DNA of 64,000 nt, taken from the NCBI RefSeq assembly GCF_001677435.1, contig NZ_CP016268.1:3213001-3277000 (forward strand). Direction: 5' to 3'. A program made the position numbers and the translations under genes. The notes under the pieces are model-generated. The model had not been told where the DNA came from, ran no database searches, and saw nothing but the letters and a program-made list of their open reading frames with translations. The stretch is from Woeseia oceani. GTDB taxonomy: Bacteria; Pseudomonadota; Gammaproteobacteria; Steroidobacterales; Woeseiaceae. Shown here in pieces: positions 29,788 to 39,053 of this stretch (its first letter is position 1; each line of letters starts with the position of its first letter).

Positions 29788-31170
29788 ATGACCGATACCG
29801 CCCGCCTGCTGGAACTCCTCGCCTGTCCGCGTTGCGACAAGACACCGCTTGCGGCGGAGAAAAAGCACTTCCATTGCGCGGCCTGCAAGACCAACTATCC
29901 ACGAGTTGGCGATATCCCATGGATGTTCGCGGAACCGGATGCCAGCCTCGGTGAATGGCGCAACCGCCTGCACTTTGCGTTGCAACAACTGGCGCACGAG
30001 GCAAAACGCCTGCAGGCCGAACTGGCCTCCAGCGACCTCAATGAACTCACGCGAACCCGTTTGCAGGCCATGCAGCAGGCAACGGAACAACACCGGCAAA
30101 CGTTGCAGCGGCTGCTGTCGCCAGTAGACGTGCAGTCGCTGCAAGCCAGTTACGAATCACACCTTGCGCTGCGCACTCGCTTGCCGAGCGATCAGGGTTT
30201 GCAGACCTACTACGCGAACGTGCACCGCGACTGGAATTGGGGCGAGCAAGAGAACCGGGCATCCACGGAACAACTGCGAGCCGCGTTGTCGAGCGACGGC
30301 GAGGCAGCCCTGGGCGACACCGCCGTGCTCGGCGCGGGTGCCTGCCGCCTCGCCTATGACCTGCACCAATCGTTTGCCACCGATCGCTTGCTTGCGCTGG
30401 ATTTCAATCCGCTGCTGCTGTTTATCGCTCGTGACGTTGTCCACGGTGAACGACTGCAATTGCACGAATTCCCGCTGGCGCCGAAATCCCAGGCCGATGG
30501 CGCCGTGTTACGGGAGCTCAGCGCACCCGAGGTGGTACGCGAAGGCTTTTACCTGCTGTTCGGCGATGTCCTGCGACCGCCGTTTGCGGAAGCCTCATTG
30601 GATACCGTCGTAACTCCATGGCTTATCGATATCGTCAGTGAAGACTTCCCCGTGTTCGCCGGCCGCGTAAATCGCTTGCTCAAGCCCGGCGGTCGCTGGC
30701 TGAATTTCGGCTCGCTTGCCTTTGATCACCCGCAGCGTGCTCGCCGATACAGACGTGAAGAAGTTATCGACATTGTCGGCAACACGGGGTTTGACGTAAC
30801 AGGCGTCAGCGAGGCCGACATCCCGTACATGAATTCACCGGCAAGCCGGCATGGACGGCTGGAAACGGTGTTCACCTTCTGTGCCACGAAGTCCGGCGAC
30901 GTGCAACGTGCACCGCGGTACAAAGCATTGCCGGACTGGATCGTCACCGGCAAAGAAGCCGTGCCATTGCTGCCGTCCTTTCGCACCCAGGCCATGTCAA
31001 CGCAGATCTACACGTTCATCATGTCGCTGATTGATGGCCAGCGCAGCATTGAGGACATGGCCAGGGTTCTCGAACAACAACAGTTGATGAGCCGCAAGGA
31101 AGCGGTGCCGGCGATCAGGCAGTTTCTGACCAGGATGTACGACGACAGTCAGCGGCAATCGGGCTTCTGA
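29788..31170 (+). CDS. Zinc-ribbon SAM methyltransferase (carnosine N-methyltransferase-like)
   Basis: A 460-residue three-part protein. N-terminus: Trm112-like zinc ribbon with Cys13, Cys16, Cys30 and Cys33 (ACPRC...CAAC). Middle: a long helix then a Rossmann methyltransferase with VLGAGACRLAYDLHQS near 178-193 and LDFNPLLLF, the pattern of N2227/carnosine N-methyltransferase-like proteins, followed by LLKPGGRWLNFGSLAF. C-terminus (about 400-455): a small helical domain resembling PqqD-like peptide-binding regulatory domains (SLIDGQRSIEDMARVL). The substrate may be a peptide or histidine-containing compound; that is inference. Divergent from the exported methyltransferase gene. Confidence 0.8.
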   Translation: MTDTARLLELLACPRCDKTPLAAEKKHFHCAACKTNYPRVGDIPWMFAEPDASLGEWRNRLHFALQQLAHEAKRLQAELASSDLNELTRTRLQAMQQATEQHRQTLQRLLSPVDVQSLQASYESHLALRTRLPSDQGLQTYYANVHRDWNWGEQENRASTEQLRAALSSDGEAALGDTAVLGAGACRLAYDLHQSFATDRLLALDFNPLLLFIARDVVHGERLQLHEFPLAPKSQADGAVLRELSAPEVVREGFYLLFGDVLRPPFAEASLDTVVTPWLIDIVSEDFPVFAGRVNRLLKPGGRWLNFGSLAFDHPQRARRYRREEVIDIVGNTGFDVTGVSEADIPYMNSPASRHGRLETVFTFCATKSGDVQRAPRYKALPDWIVTGKEAVPLLPSFRTQAMSTQIYTFIMSLIDGQRSIEDMARVLEQQQLMSRKEAVPAIRQFLTRMYDDSQRQSGF

Positions 31171-31180
31171 CCGTCAGGCA

Positions 31181-32086
31181 CTAGTCCTGCAATGAAAATA
31201 CGTTGCGAACGTAGGCGACTATGTCCGCAACAGCGCGATCTGCTTCGGGCATACGGCCAACGAAGAACTGGAACACGTGCCACATCTCGGGCCACACCTG
31301 CAATGTCACCTTGCCGCCCGCGGCCGAAATGGCATCGGCGAAGCGTGTTGAGTCATTCAGCAATAGTTCGTGATCGCCCACCTGGATGAACACCGGTGGC
31401 AGGCCGCTGACATCGGCAAATACGGGCGATACCAAGGGCTCGCGTACGGCATCGGCCGTACAGTACTCACGCGCAACGACGGGCAAGTCTTCAGCGCGAA
31501 ACAACGGATCGTGTTCGCCGCGGCTGTGAACCGAGCCGCCGCTGGCGCTCAGATCCAGCCACGGCGACAGCAAGACCAAAGCCGCCGGCAATGACCGGCC
31601 CGTGGCGCGCAACGTCAAGGCACTCGCGACGCTCAGTCCGCCACCCGCGGAATCGCCCGCGATTATGATTTGCTCTGCTTCTATGCCCTGTGCCAGCAGT
31701 TGCTCGTAGACGGCACAGGCATCCTCTATGCCGGCCGGAAACGGGTGCTCCGGCGCCAATCGGTAATTCGGCAGCAAAGCCCGAACTTTGGCGGCTTTGC
31801 AGACCGTGGCGACAAGATGCCGGTGTGTCCGGCTGCTGCCCATGACATAGGCACCGCCGTGCAAGAACAGGATAACCGGTGCATCTTCCGCCCCGTCCGG
31901 AACCAGCCAATCGCAGTCGATGTCGTTGATCGTCGCATGCAACACCGACACTCCGCGCGGCAAGCGCAGGCGCTTTGTTGCATCCTCGAATGACTGACGA
32001 AGTTCAGCAATGTCCCGATCTGGATTGACGCGGCGAAAATACTGCCGCGCAAGAAAGCGAATCAGCCGTGCTCGCAGGCTCAACAT
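31181..32086 (-). CDS. Alpha/beta hydrolase, hormone-sensitive-lipase family
   Basis: A 301-residue carboxylesterase-type hydrolase. The HSL-family oxyanion motif HGGAY is near residue 75 and the nucleophile elbow GDSAGGG near 147. Catalytic Asp and His are expected in the C-terminal part (the late VGDHELLLND and MWHVFQ segments). Such enzymes hydrolyse short-chain esters; no signal peptide is seen, so it is likely cytoplasmic. Converges with the zinc-ribbon methyltransferase gene (10-base gap) and lies 25 bases downstream of fdxA. Confidence 0.93.
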   Translation of the reverse strand: MLSLRARLIRFLARQYFRRVNPDRDIAELRQSFEDATKRLRLPRGVSVLHATINDIDCDWLVPDGAEDAPVILFLHGGAYVMGSSRTHRHLVATVCKAAKVRALLPNYRLAPEHPFPAGIEDACAVYEQLLAQGIEAEQIIIAGDSAGGGLSVASALTLRATGRSLPAALVLLSPWLDLSASGGSVHSRGEHDPLFRAEDLPVVAREYCTADAVREPLVSPVFADVSGLPPVFIQVGDHELLLNDSTRFADAISAAGGKVTLQVWPEMWHVFQFFVGRMPEADRAVADIVAYVRNVFSLQD

Positions 32087-32111
32087 CGGGCGGCTGTCCG
32101 CGCTGAGTCCA

Positions 32112-32435
32112 CTAGCGTTCGAGCAGACTCAGCTTGTCTTTGACGTCGCGCCAGTCATCCGCATCGGCGGGCGGATCTTTGATTTCGGTGATCACCGGCC
32201 ACTGGGCAGAAAGCTCACGATTGAGCTCGATGAACTGCTCCTGCCCTTCCGGCAGTTCGTCCTCCGAGAAAATTGCCTCGACCGGGCATTCGGGTTCGCA
32301 GAGGGTGCAATCAATGCATTCGTCCGGATCGATGACCAGCATGTTCGGCCCCTCGTGAAAACAGTCCACCGGGCAAACCTCGACACAATCGGTCAATTTG
32401 CATTTGATACATGTCTCGGTCACTACGAAGGTCAT
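32112..32435 (-). CDS. fdxA: 7Fe ferredoxin FdxA
   Basis: A 107-residue ferredoxin starting [20 protein letters not shown]. Cluster ligands are visible in [17 protein letters not shown] and [16 protein letters not shown], the FdxA arrangement for one [3Fe-4S] and one [4Fe-4S] cluster, with the usual acidic C-terminal tail ([15 protein letters not shown]). It is a soluble low-potential electron carrier; partner enzymes are not evident nearby. The frame is open 117 bases upstream, but the conserved MTFVVTE N-terminus fixes the start. Confidence 0.96.
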   Translation of the reverse strand: MTFVVTETCIKCKLTDCVEVCPVDCFHEGPNMLVIDPDECIDCTLCEPECPVEAIFSEDELPEGQEQFIELNRELSAQWPVITEIKDPPADADDWRDVKDKLSLLER

Positions 32436-32605
32436 GCGCCTGATCCTGCTGGTCTTGGTCTGGGAGGGGGAGCTTACGCTAGTCGATGTTTTAGGGCATA
32501 TCAAGTCCTGCCACGCCCTGCTTGCCGGAAATCGGTGGCTACTCCCAACCAACCGCCCAGATCTGCGACAATGCGCGCCGAACGCGAACTGACAGGAACC
32601 CGAAA

Positions 32606-34687
32606 ATGAGTACCACGGAGCTAAACCGACAAGGACGTATTGCCGTCATCAGCATCAACAACCCGCCCGTCAATGCGTTGTCGCACTCGGTTCGGTCTGG
32701 CCTGATGCAATGCCTGCAACAACTTGCCGATGACCACGATCTGGACGCGGCGGTGGTGCACTGCATCGGCCGCACCTTTTGCGCCGGCGCCGACATACGC
32801 GAATTCGGCAGGCCGCCGCAGCAGCCGTTTTTACCGGAACTGGTACTGGCGCTGGATGCCTCGGCCAAACCCGTGGTCGCCGCACTGCACGGCACGGCCC
32901 TCGGCGGCGGTCTTGAAGTCGCAATGGGCTGCCACTACCGGGTCGCGGCAAAGAGTGCGAAGGTCGGCCTGCCGGAAGTCCTGCTGGGGTTGTTGCCGGG
33001 TGCCGGTGGTACACAATTGTTGCCGCGCCTGATCGGCGCGGAAGCCGCACTTGACGTCATCCTTGACGGCAAACCACGCAACGTTGCAGACCCATCAATC
33101 AAAGGCCTCATCGACGCCATCGCTGACGATGACGACTTGCTTGCGAGCGCCGTGCGGTTCGCCACTGAGGTTGCCGGCAAACCGGTGCAACGCTGCAGTG
33201 ACCGCTCTGTCGCGGCTGTCGATGCCGACTACTTCGAGCAACGCCGCAGCGCGATTGCGAAACGCACACGCGGCTTGATATCGCCAAAGAAAATCATCGA
33301 CTGTGTGCAGGCCGCAACGACCTCCTCATTTGCCGAGGGCATGCGCCTTGAACGCGAAGCGTTTCTCGAATGCCAGAGCTCCAGCCAATCGGCCGGGCTG
33401 CGCCATGCCTTCTTCGCCGAACGTACCGCCAGCAAGGTACCCAATCTCAATGCCGAAGTTACGGCGCGTACCCTGGAGCAGATCGTCGTGATCGGCGCCG
33501 GAACGATGGGTGCCGGCATTGCCCACAACTGCCTGACCGCCGGCTACCGGGTACGGCTGCTGGACAAGGACGCCGACGGCGTGGCCCGTGGCGATGCCAC
33601 TGTCCGCCGCCTGATGCAAGGCGGCGTCGACCGCGGCAAGCTGACAACAGCCGCCGCCGATGCCTGTCTCGCCCGATTCGAAACCAGTGACGACCTCACG
33701 GCGGTCAGTGATGCAGACCTCGTCATCGAAGCCGTATTCGAGAACATGGCCGTCAAGCAACAGGTGTTTCGCGGACTGGGCGAACACTGCAAGCCCGGCG
33801 CCATACTCGCCAGCAACACATCCACGCTCGATGTCGATGCCATCGCTGCGGCCAGCGGCCGCGCGGGCGACGTTATCGGCATGCACTTTTTCAGCCCGGC
33901 ACACATCATGCGATTGCTTGAGATTGTGCGCGGCCGCGAAACGGCAGACGATGTGCTGGCAACGTCGATCGCGTTTGCCAAAGCGCTCGGCAAGATTGGC
34001 GTCGTGGTAGGCAATTGCTACGGCTTTGTTGGCAACCGGATGTTGTACAGCTACGGTCGCGAGAATCAGATGTTGTTGCTGGAAGGCGCGGCACCCGAAG
34101 TCATCGACCGGGTATTGCAGGACTGGGGCATGGCTATGGGTCCGAATGCGGTCAACGACCTTGCCGGCATGGACATCGGTTACAAAGCCCGCAAGGAGCG
34201 TAAAGACCGGCCGGACGATCCGCGTTTTTACCGCGTTGCCGACGTACTCGTTGAGAAAGGCTGGCTAGGCCAGAAAACCGGTCGCGGCACCTATCTCTAT
34301 CCTGACGGCAGCCGGACACCGGTGCCCGACCCCGAGGTTCAGGCGCTGATCAACGCCGAAGCGGCTCGGCTCGGCATTGAGCAACGCGAAATCAGCGAGC
34401 AGGAAATCATCGAGCGCTGCATCTACGGCCTGATCATCGAGGGCGCTCGCATTCTGGAAGACAAGATCGCCTACCGCGCATCCGACATCGACGTCGTCTG
34501 GACCAACGGCTACGGTTTCCCGAAGTACCGTGGCGGCCCCATGCACTATGCTGATCAGGTCGGTCTCGACAAGGTCTACGCGCGTATCTGCGAATTCTGC
34601 GAACGCTTCGGCGACACTTACTGGAAGCCACCGGCACTGCTGGCAGAACTGGCCAAGAACGGCGGTAAATTTTCGGACCTGGGCTGA
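32606..34687 (+). CDS. Bifunctional enoyl-CoA hydratase / 3-hydroxyacyl-CoA dehydrogenase
   Basis: A 693-residue FadB/FadJ-like multifunctional beta-oxidation enzyme. N-terminal crotonase domain: [24 protein letters not shown] and [21 protein letters not shown] (about residues 60-150). The NAD-binding domain starts near residue 295 ([13 protein letters not shown]), then [11 protein letters not shown] and [11 protein letters not shown], and two C-terminal dehydrogenase domains. It converts enoyl-CoA to 3-ketoacyl-CoA in fatty-acid breakdown. No thiolase partner is adjacent, so it resembles the stand-alone peroxisomal-type fusion. ATG at 32606 has AGGA about nine bases before it. Full length for the family. 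Confidence 0.94.
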   Translation: MSTTELNRQGRIAVISINNPPVNALSHSVRSGLMQCLQQLADDHDLDAAVVHCIGRTFCAGADIREFGRPPQQPFLPELVLALDASAKPVVAALHGTALGGGLEVAMGCHYRVAAKSAKVGLPEVLLGLLPGAGGTQLLPRLIGAEAALDVILDGKPRNVADPSIKGLIDAIADDDDLLASAVRFATEVAGKPVQRCSDRSVAAVDADYFEQRRSAIAKRTRGLISPKKIIDCVQAATTSSFAEGMRLEREAFLECQSSSQSAGLRHAFFAERTASKVPNLNAEVTARTLEQIVVIGAGTMGAGIAHNCLTAGYRVRLLDKDADGVARGDATVRRLMQGGVDRGKLTTAAADACLARFETSDDLTAVSDADLVIEAVFENMAVKQQVFRGLGEHCKPGAILASNTSTLDVDAIAAASGRAGDVIGMHFFSPAHIMRLLEIVRGRETADDVLATSIAFAKALGKIGVVVGNCYGFVGNRMLYSYGRENQMLLLEGAAPEVIDRVLQDWGMAMGPNAVNDLAGMDIGYKARKERKDRPDDPRFYRVADVLVEKGWLGQKTGRGTYLYPDGSRTPVPDPEVQALINAEAARLGIEQREISEQEIIERCIYGLIIEGARILEDKIAYRASDIDVVWTNGYGFPKYRGGPMHYADQVGLDKVYARICEFCERFGDTYWKPPALLAELAKNGGKFSDLG

Positions 34688-34693
34688 TAAAAC

Positions 34694-34738
34694 GGAACAG
34701 CGGTGGTTTAGCCTGACCGGTAACGCCACCGCTGTTCC
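34694..34738. repeat. 13-base-pair inverted repeat between convergent genes
   Basis: GGAACAGCGGTGG (34694-34706) is perfectly complementary to CCACCGCTGTTCC (34726-34738), with a 19-base loop. The right arm lies inside the 3' end of the metallo-beta-lactamase-fold gene. It could act as a two-way transcription end or mRNA stabiliser for both convergent genes, but there is no T-run on either side. Confidence 0.8.
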
Positions 34739-35547
34739 ACGCACTCGGCACGCCCGTCCGCCTGCAGCTTCAGCAGATGCGCCAGCAATGAACGTTCCGC
34801 GACCGGATGCAGATGTTGACCCACGTCCGTGTACACGACGAGCGTCAACTCCATCGAGGTAACGCCGGGGTTTGCCTGCAAGGCAGTTGCAATCCCGGCT
34901 TCGCGTTGCAAACGGTGCTCGATTATCCAGTCGATTGCCGCGTGCGGATCCTCCAGCAAATCACCGTGCCCCGGCGCTATGGCCTGCAGTGCTGCCTGGC
35001 GCAAGCGGGCCAATGACGCGAGGTAGTCTACGAGATTGCCGTCGGGTGGATCGATGACAACGGTCGAACCGTTGATGACGTGATCGCCGGTGAACAACAG
35101 GCCGTCAGATTCACGCAAGAAACACAAGTGATTCGACGCATGACCCGGTGTGTGAAAAACCCGCAACGTACTGCCGCCCGCACTAATGACATCGCCATCC
35201 TGCAGCACCCGGTCAGGCAGAAAACCGGCATCCTGATGACGCCCGGCGGGTGCCGGCCTGCCGAGCAATTGTGCACCACAACGCTCCGCCAGCAGCCGCG
35301 CAGCCGGTGAATGATCGCTGTGTGTGTGGGTGACCAGCACGTAGCGAATTTCGCCGTCGGCGCAGTTGCACAGTGCGTCGACGTGCGACTCAATCGCGGG
35401 TCCGGGATCGACGACCATCACGTCGCCATGACCCAGCAAATAACTGTTGGTCCCTGGCCCGGTCATCATGCCCGGGTTGGGTGCGATCAGACGCACAACG
35501 TCCTCGGCCAGCGTTACCGGAACGCCGGGGATCAATGCATTGTTCAT
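34708..35547 (-). CDS. MBL-fold metallo-hydrolase (LACTB2-like)
   Basis: A 279-residue metallo-beta-lactamase-fold hydrolase with the zinc motif THTHSDHS near residue 75, HTPGHASNH near 133, and GDHVINGS and APGHGD further on. The C-terminal helical winged-helix-like tail resembles LACTB2/ribonuclease-like members. Substrate not deducible; LACTB2-type proteins are nucleases or thioesterases. The upstream NUDIX gene's stop overlaps its ATG by four bases, so the two are coupled. Its final codons form one arm of an inverted repeat. Confidence 0.92.
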   Translation of the reverse strand: MNNALIPGVPVTLAEDVVRLIAPNPGMMTGPGTNSYLLGHGDVMVVDPGPAIESHVDALCNCADGEIRYVLVTHTHSDHSPAARLLAERCGAQLLGRPAPAGRHQDAGFLPDRVLQDGDVISAGGSTLRVFHTPGHASNHLCFLRESDGLLFTGDHVINGSTVVIDPPDGNLVDYLASLARLRQAALQAIAPGHGDLLEDPHAAIDWIIEHRLQREAGIATALQANPGVTSMELTLVVYTDVGQHLHPVAERSLLAHLLKLQADGRAECVEQRWRYRSG

Positions 35548-36377
35548 TCCTGCTGGCCCTCAAGATCGGCGGGGTAATCCGGATCACCGGGCAGCACGAT
35601 ACGTGTCGCATCGCCTTTGCCGATGACCGCCGGCAGGATGCAAGGAACACCGTTGGTTTGCTGTTGCCGCGCCCAGGCCAGTGCGTCGTCAACAGCACCG
35701 AGCCCTGCCAGGTCCGCCAGGGTCGCACGGGTCGGTGGCGGCAAGACCAGCTCGCCGGCATCCGCCGCGCTTAGCGCATTCGTCGGCGTCAGCCAGCAGC
35801 TGTCAGTTAACTCGGTACCGTCGTGCCACGCTTGTTGACCTTGCGGCAAGGCGCAAACAAAGAACCGCGTTGTATAGCGTCTCGTGCGATCGCGCGGTGT
35901 TACCCAGTATGAAAAGTAATGCAGTTGATCGCAGGCAAGTCGCAAATCATGTTGTTGCAGGAATGTACGCCACGACAAATCGCCGCTATGAATTCGCTGG
36001 CGCGCCTGGTCAAAGTCATTGTTCTCGACCAGCGCGGCAACACCTTGTGCACTTTTGCGGCGCGCCAGCAATACACCGGTTTCTTCGAACAGTTCGCGAA
36101 TCGCCGCGCTGTAATACTTCAAGCCTTCAGCTTCGACCCCCAGGCAAGCGCAAGCCAGGCTTTCGCTGCAACCGTCACACAGATCGGCCACGTCGGCATC
36201 ACCGTCTTCATGCAGACCGCCCGGAAACGCATGGCTTGCGCCGAAGGAGGCTTTGCTGTGCCGCCTGACCAGCAATGCTTCGGGTTCGTCTTGCGCATCG
36301 CGCAGAACGACAACCGTCGATGAGCGCGCCGGCACTGGCGTGCTGCGGGTTGCGGCTTTGGACACGGTGGCTGTCAT
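35544..36377 (-). CDS. NUDIX hydrolase (NUDT19-like)
   Basis: A 277-residue NUDIX protein. Its Nudix box is split by an insertion: FPGGLHEDGDAD near residue 52, then REL FEETGVL near 95, as in the eukaryotic NUDT19/NUDT7 CoA-diphosphatase branch. The catalytic REXXEE glutamates are present as RELFEETG. CoA or acyl-CoA hydrolysis is therefore plausible. The insertion has three cysteines (CDGC, CAC). Its last codons overlap the MBL gene and its ATG sits directly after the SRPBCC gene's end, suggesting one transcript. Confidence 0.87.
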   Translation of the reverse strand: MTATVSKAATRSTPVPARSSTVVVLRDAQDEPEALLVRRHSKASFGASHAFPGGLHEDGDADVADLCDGCSESLACACLGVEAEGLKYYSAAIRELFEETGVLLARRKSAQGVAALVENNDFDQARQRIHSGDLSWRTFLQQHDLRLACDQLHYFSYWVTPRDRTRRYTTRFFVCALPQGQQAWHDGTELTDSCWLTPTNALSAADAGELVLPPPTRATLADLAGLGAVDDALAWARQQQTNGVPCILPAVIGKGDATRIVLPGDPDYPADLEGQQE

Positions 36378-36923
36378 TTACAGTGCCTCGACATAATCGA
36401 CGAGTCTTTCGAGCTGCTCACCGAGCACCGCATCGACCGGTTCCGCCAGTTCGTCCAGACCCTCAGCGCGGTAGCCGCCCACGGCATAACGCAGCGTTAT
36501 CGTGGACTGGCCCGGATCGTCGCCGAGGTCCTCAAACTCGAGCGTCATGTTGCCACTGACGCCCATCAGTCCCAGCGGGCCCAGGCCACCGGTCAAGCGC
36601 AATATCACCCCGGGATTAACGAAGGTCACCATCAGGTGCACGAGCCCGCCGTTCTCGCCCAAGCGCTCGCAAAAGCAACCCATGGGAACAGCACTGATGT
36701 ATAAATTCGCAGCGTCACCGGAGACCGTGTGTTCGCCGTTCCACCAGCGGCCGATGTCACCCACCACGGCCGCCCAGGCCACTGCCCGTGTTACCGGCAA
36801 AGTGACACTGTGTTCAATCGTAAAACCGCTCTCAGCCGAGTCCTGTACGCTCGCTGTTGCCAGTTCGCTGTACAGCGGAAACAAAAAAACAAGGAATAAC
36901 AAGCGTGTGCGCAAGGTGCTCAT
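36378..36923 (-). CDS. Exported SRPBCC-like protein
   Basis: A 181-residue protein with an N-terminal signal peptide (about residues 1-22, MSTLRTRLLFLVFLFPLYSE) and a START/SRPBCC-like fold (VTRAVAWAAVVGDIGRWWNGEHTVSGD; FVNPGVILRLTGGLGPLGLMGV; LRYAVGGY). This fold binds hydrophobic ligands. ATG at 36923 gives the signal peptide; the frame is open upstream but without a credible start. Transcribed just ahead of the NUDIX and MBL genes. Function unknown. Confidence 0.75.
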   Translation of the reverse strand: MSTLRTRLLFLVFLFPLYSELATASVQDSAESGFTIEHSVTLPVTRAVAWAAVVGDIGRWWNGEHTVSGDAANLYISAVPMGCFCERLGENGGLVHLMVTFVNPGVILRLTGGLGPLGLMGVSGNMTLEFEDLGDDPGQSTITLRYAVGGYRAEGLDELAEPVDAVLGEQLERLVDYVEAL

Positions 36924-37000
36924 GAGCGTGCCGCAGAATCCAAAACCAGCGCGCAGTGTACTCGCCACCGTCGGCGAGGTCACCCGCACCGTCCGGCCGC

Positions 37001-37075
37001 TCAGAGCAGCGAATACAACAGGAATATCAGTGAAACCAGCGCCAATGAGAAATAGATTTTCCGAAAAATGCCCAT
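37001..37075 (-). CDS. Possible 24-residue membrane peptide
   Basis: ATG (37075) to TGA (37001) encodes MGIFRKIYFSLALVSLIFLL plus four residues (YSLL): a short basic N-terminus and one continuous hydrophobic helix. GGTGG lies about seven bases upstream. It sits between the SRPBCC gene and the divergent sirtuin gene, in the minus-strand orientation of the SRPBCC operon. It looks like the tiny single-span membrane proteins known in other proteobacteria, but it is short enough to be chance. Confidence 0.4.
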   Translation of the reverse strand: MGIFRKIYFSLALVSLIFLLYSLL

Positions 37076-37189
37076 ATGTCATACCACCGGGCGCGACGCT
37101 GTGGTTGTCACTGCGCCTTGCCATTGTCGAGTAACCGGCTGGCAGTTTGCCGTATGCTCGCTGAACAGATTCTGAAGGGTTGTGGTCTC

Positions 37190-38050
37190 ATGCAAGAAGG
37201 CGATAGCGCCGACCTGTGCCGGTTCCTGCAGCAGCACGAACGCATCGCCGTACTCACCGGTGCCGGTTGCAGTACCGCATCCGGCATTCCGGAGTACCGC
37301 GACGATCTTGGCGAATGGAAACACGCGCCACCCGTGCAGTTTGCCGACTTCATGGCCAGCGACACGGTGCGGCAACGATACTGGGCGCGGAGTTTCAGCG
37401 GCTGGCCACGCATGTCGGCGGCAGAACCGAATGCCGCGCACCAGGCATTGACGTCGCTCGAGCAAACCAACCGCAGCGCAGGACTAATCACGCAAAATGT
37501 CGATAACCTGCACAGTCTTGCCGGCAGCCGCAATGTGCTGGACTTGCATGGCACCCTGAAACGCGTGCGCTGCATGAACTGCAACGAGACTTTTCGCAGA
37601 GCGGATATTCAGGACCGGCTCACTGCCGACAACCCCCACTGGCAGCCAGCGGAGGCCAGCTCCCGTCCTGACGGCGATGCCGAACTCGGCAATGCCCCGG
37701 TCGCGCAGTTCCGTGTGCCCGCCTGCGACCTGTGCGGCGGCATACTCAAACCGGACGTCGTTTTCTTTGGCGAAAGCGTGCCAGCGGAGCGCGTCACGCT
37801 TGCCAGACGGTTCGTCAGCGATGCCGATGCATTGCTGGTCGTCGGTTCATCGCTGATGGTGTATTCCGGATTCCGGTTTGTCCGTCAGGCCAGCGACAGC
37901 GGCAAGCCCATAGCCATCGTTAATCGCGGTACAACACGCGGTGATACGCTGGCCGCGTTGCGCGCAACCGGCGACTGCGGCGACCTGCTGAAAGATGCCT
38001 GCGCACTGCTTGCCAATGGCAGGGCCGACGCGGGCAATGTTCATGACTGA
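37190..38050 (+). CDS. Sir2-family NAD-dependent protein deacylase
   Basis: A 286-residue sirtuin. NAD-binding motifs GAGCSTASGIPEYRD (about residues 22-36), TQNVDNLHS and the catalytic His in LHGTLKRV near 118 are present. The zinc finger cysteines are CMNC near 127 and CDLC near 178, and DVVFFGESVP follows. GIPEYRD with a long zinc insertion resembles SIRT4/class II-type bacterial sirtuins. It removes acyl groups from lysines using NAD. ATG at 37190 has AAGGG about 11 bases before it; an upstream ATG at 37154 has none. Its stop overlaps the start of the rhomboid gene. Confidence 0.93.
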   Translation: MQEGDSADLCRFLQQHERIAVLTGAGCSTASGIPEYRDDLGEWKHAPPVQFADFMASDTVRQRYWARSFSGWPRMSAAEPNAAHQALTSLEQTNRSAGLITQNVDNLHSLAGSRNVLDLHGTLKRVRCMNCNETFRRADIQDRLTADNPHWQPAEASSRPDGDAELGNAPVAQFRVPACDLCGGILKPDVVFFGESVPAERVTLARRFVSDADALLVVGSSLMVYSGFRFVRQASDSGKPIAIVNRGTTRGDTLAALRATGDCGDLLKDACALLANGRADAGNVHD

Positions 38051-38927
38051 GGGCTGGCTCGCGGTATTTGAGAGCCGGCAACGTGGCCCTTGCGCGGATC
38101 GCGCCCTCGTTCTGACGTCGTTGTCGATCGCACATGAAATCGTTGAAGCGGCCGGTCTCTGGCAGTTGCTGGTCGCGGAAACCGACCTGCACCGTGCCCG
38201 CCACGAACTGTGGCTCTACGAGCAGGAAAACAAGCCAACCCGCCGCCGGCCGTCTGCCACGGTTGTCAGCAATCACAACCCGTGGCCCGGCGTCGCCGGC
38301 TACATCGTGACTGTTTGCGTGGTCGCCTGGCTCGCTGGCAACGGCGCCTTCGGCCATAACTGGCTGGAGGCCGGCCGGGTCGACGGTGCGTTGATTCGTG
38401 ACGGCGAATGGTGGCGCGTCATCACCGCGCTCACCCTGCACAAGGACGTCGGCCACTTGCTGGGCAACCTCGGCTTCGGCGGCTTGTTCGGACTGCTGGC
38501 TGCGCGTGTAATCGGCTCTGGCGTTACCTGGTTGACCGTCACGGTCGCCGCCGCCACCGCCAACGCACTGAATACAATTATGTTAATTCCGAGTCACCGC
38601 TCCATCGGCGCATCGACAGCGGTGTTTGCGGCTCTGGGGCTCGTCGCCGGCTTTGTCTGGCGTGGGCGGCTCATGGCACAGGATCGCTGGCCCTATCGGC
38701 TCGGCCCGATCATTGGCGGCATTGCCTTGCTGGCCTACACCGGTACCGGCGATGAATCGACCGATATAGGCGCGCACCTCGGTGGATTTGTCTGCGGCTT
38801 TGCCGGTGGCTTCCTCCTGACCCGGGCCGCAGCAGTGTTTGAACGCGCTTCTGTACAGTGGCTGTGCGGCGCGGCGGCACCCCTGCTGGTCGTCGTAGCC
38901 TGGTGGCTGGCGCTGTCGGGCCACTGA
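38043..38927 (+). CDS. Rhomboid-like intramembrane protease with N-terminal domain
   Basis: A 294-residue membrane protein. The first 70 residues are soluble (acidic and basic, no membrane span), then about six to seven hydrophobic segments. Rhomboid features: HKDVGHLLGNLGFGGLFG in the second core helix, GASTAVFA with the predicted catalytic serine near residue 191, and AHLGGFVCGF with the histidine. The usual GxSG is GAST here, so activity needs proof. ATG at 38043 lies inside the end of the sirtuin gene; 38037 is an alternative start. Second rhomboid of the window. Confidence 0.87.
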   Translation: MTEGWLAVFESRQRGPCADRALVLTSLSIAHEIVEAAGLWQLLVAETDLHRARHELWLYEQENKPTRRRPSATVVSNHNPWPGVAGYIVTVCVVAWLAGNGAFGHNWLEAGRVDGALIRDGEWWRVITALTLHKDVGHLLGNLGFGGLFGLLAARVIGSGVTWLTVTVAAATANALNTIMLIPSHRSIGASTAVFAALGLVAGFVWRGRLMAQDRWPYRLGPIIGGIALLAYTGTGDESTDIGAHLGGFVCGFAGGFLLTRAAAVFERASVQWLCGAAAPLLVVVAWWLALSGH

Positions 38928-39053
38928 CAAAGCGCCAGACACTGGCAGTCATCGCCACAGTCCTTACAATGACGCCCCAACCGCGCAATTGCGGTCGCCA
39001 GCAGCACACCACCCTCTGGCACAAACAGAATTCACGGAACAGGAAACAGTCTT

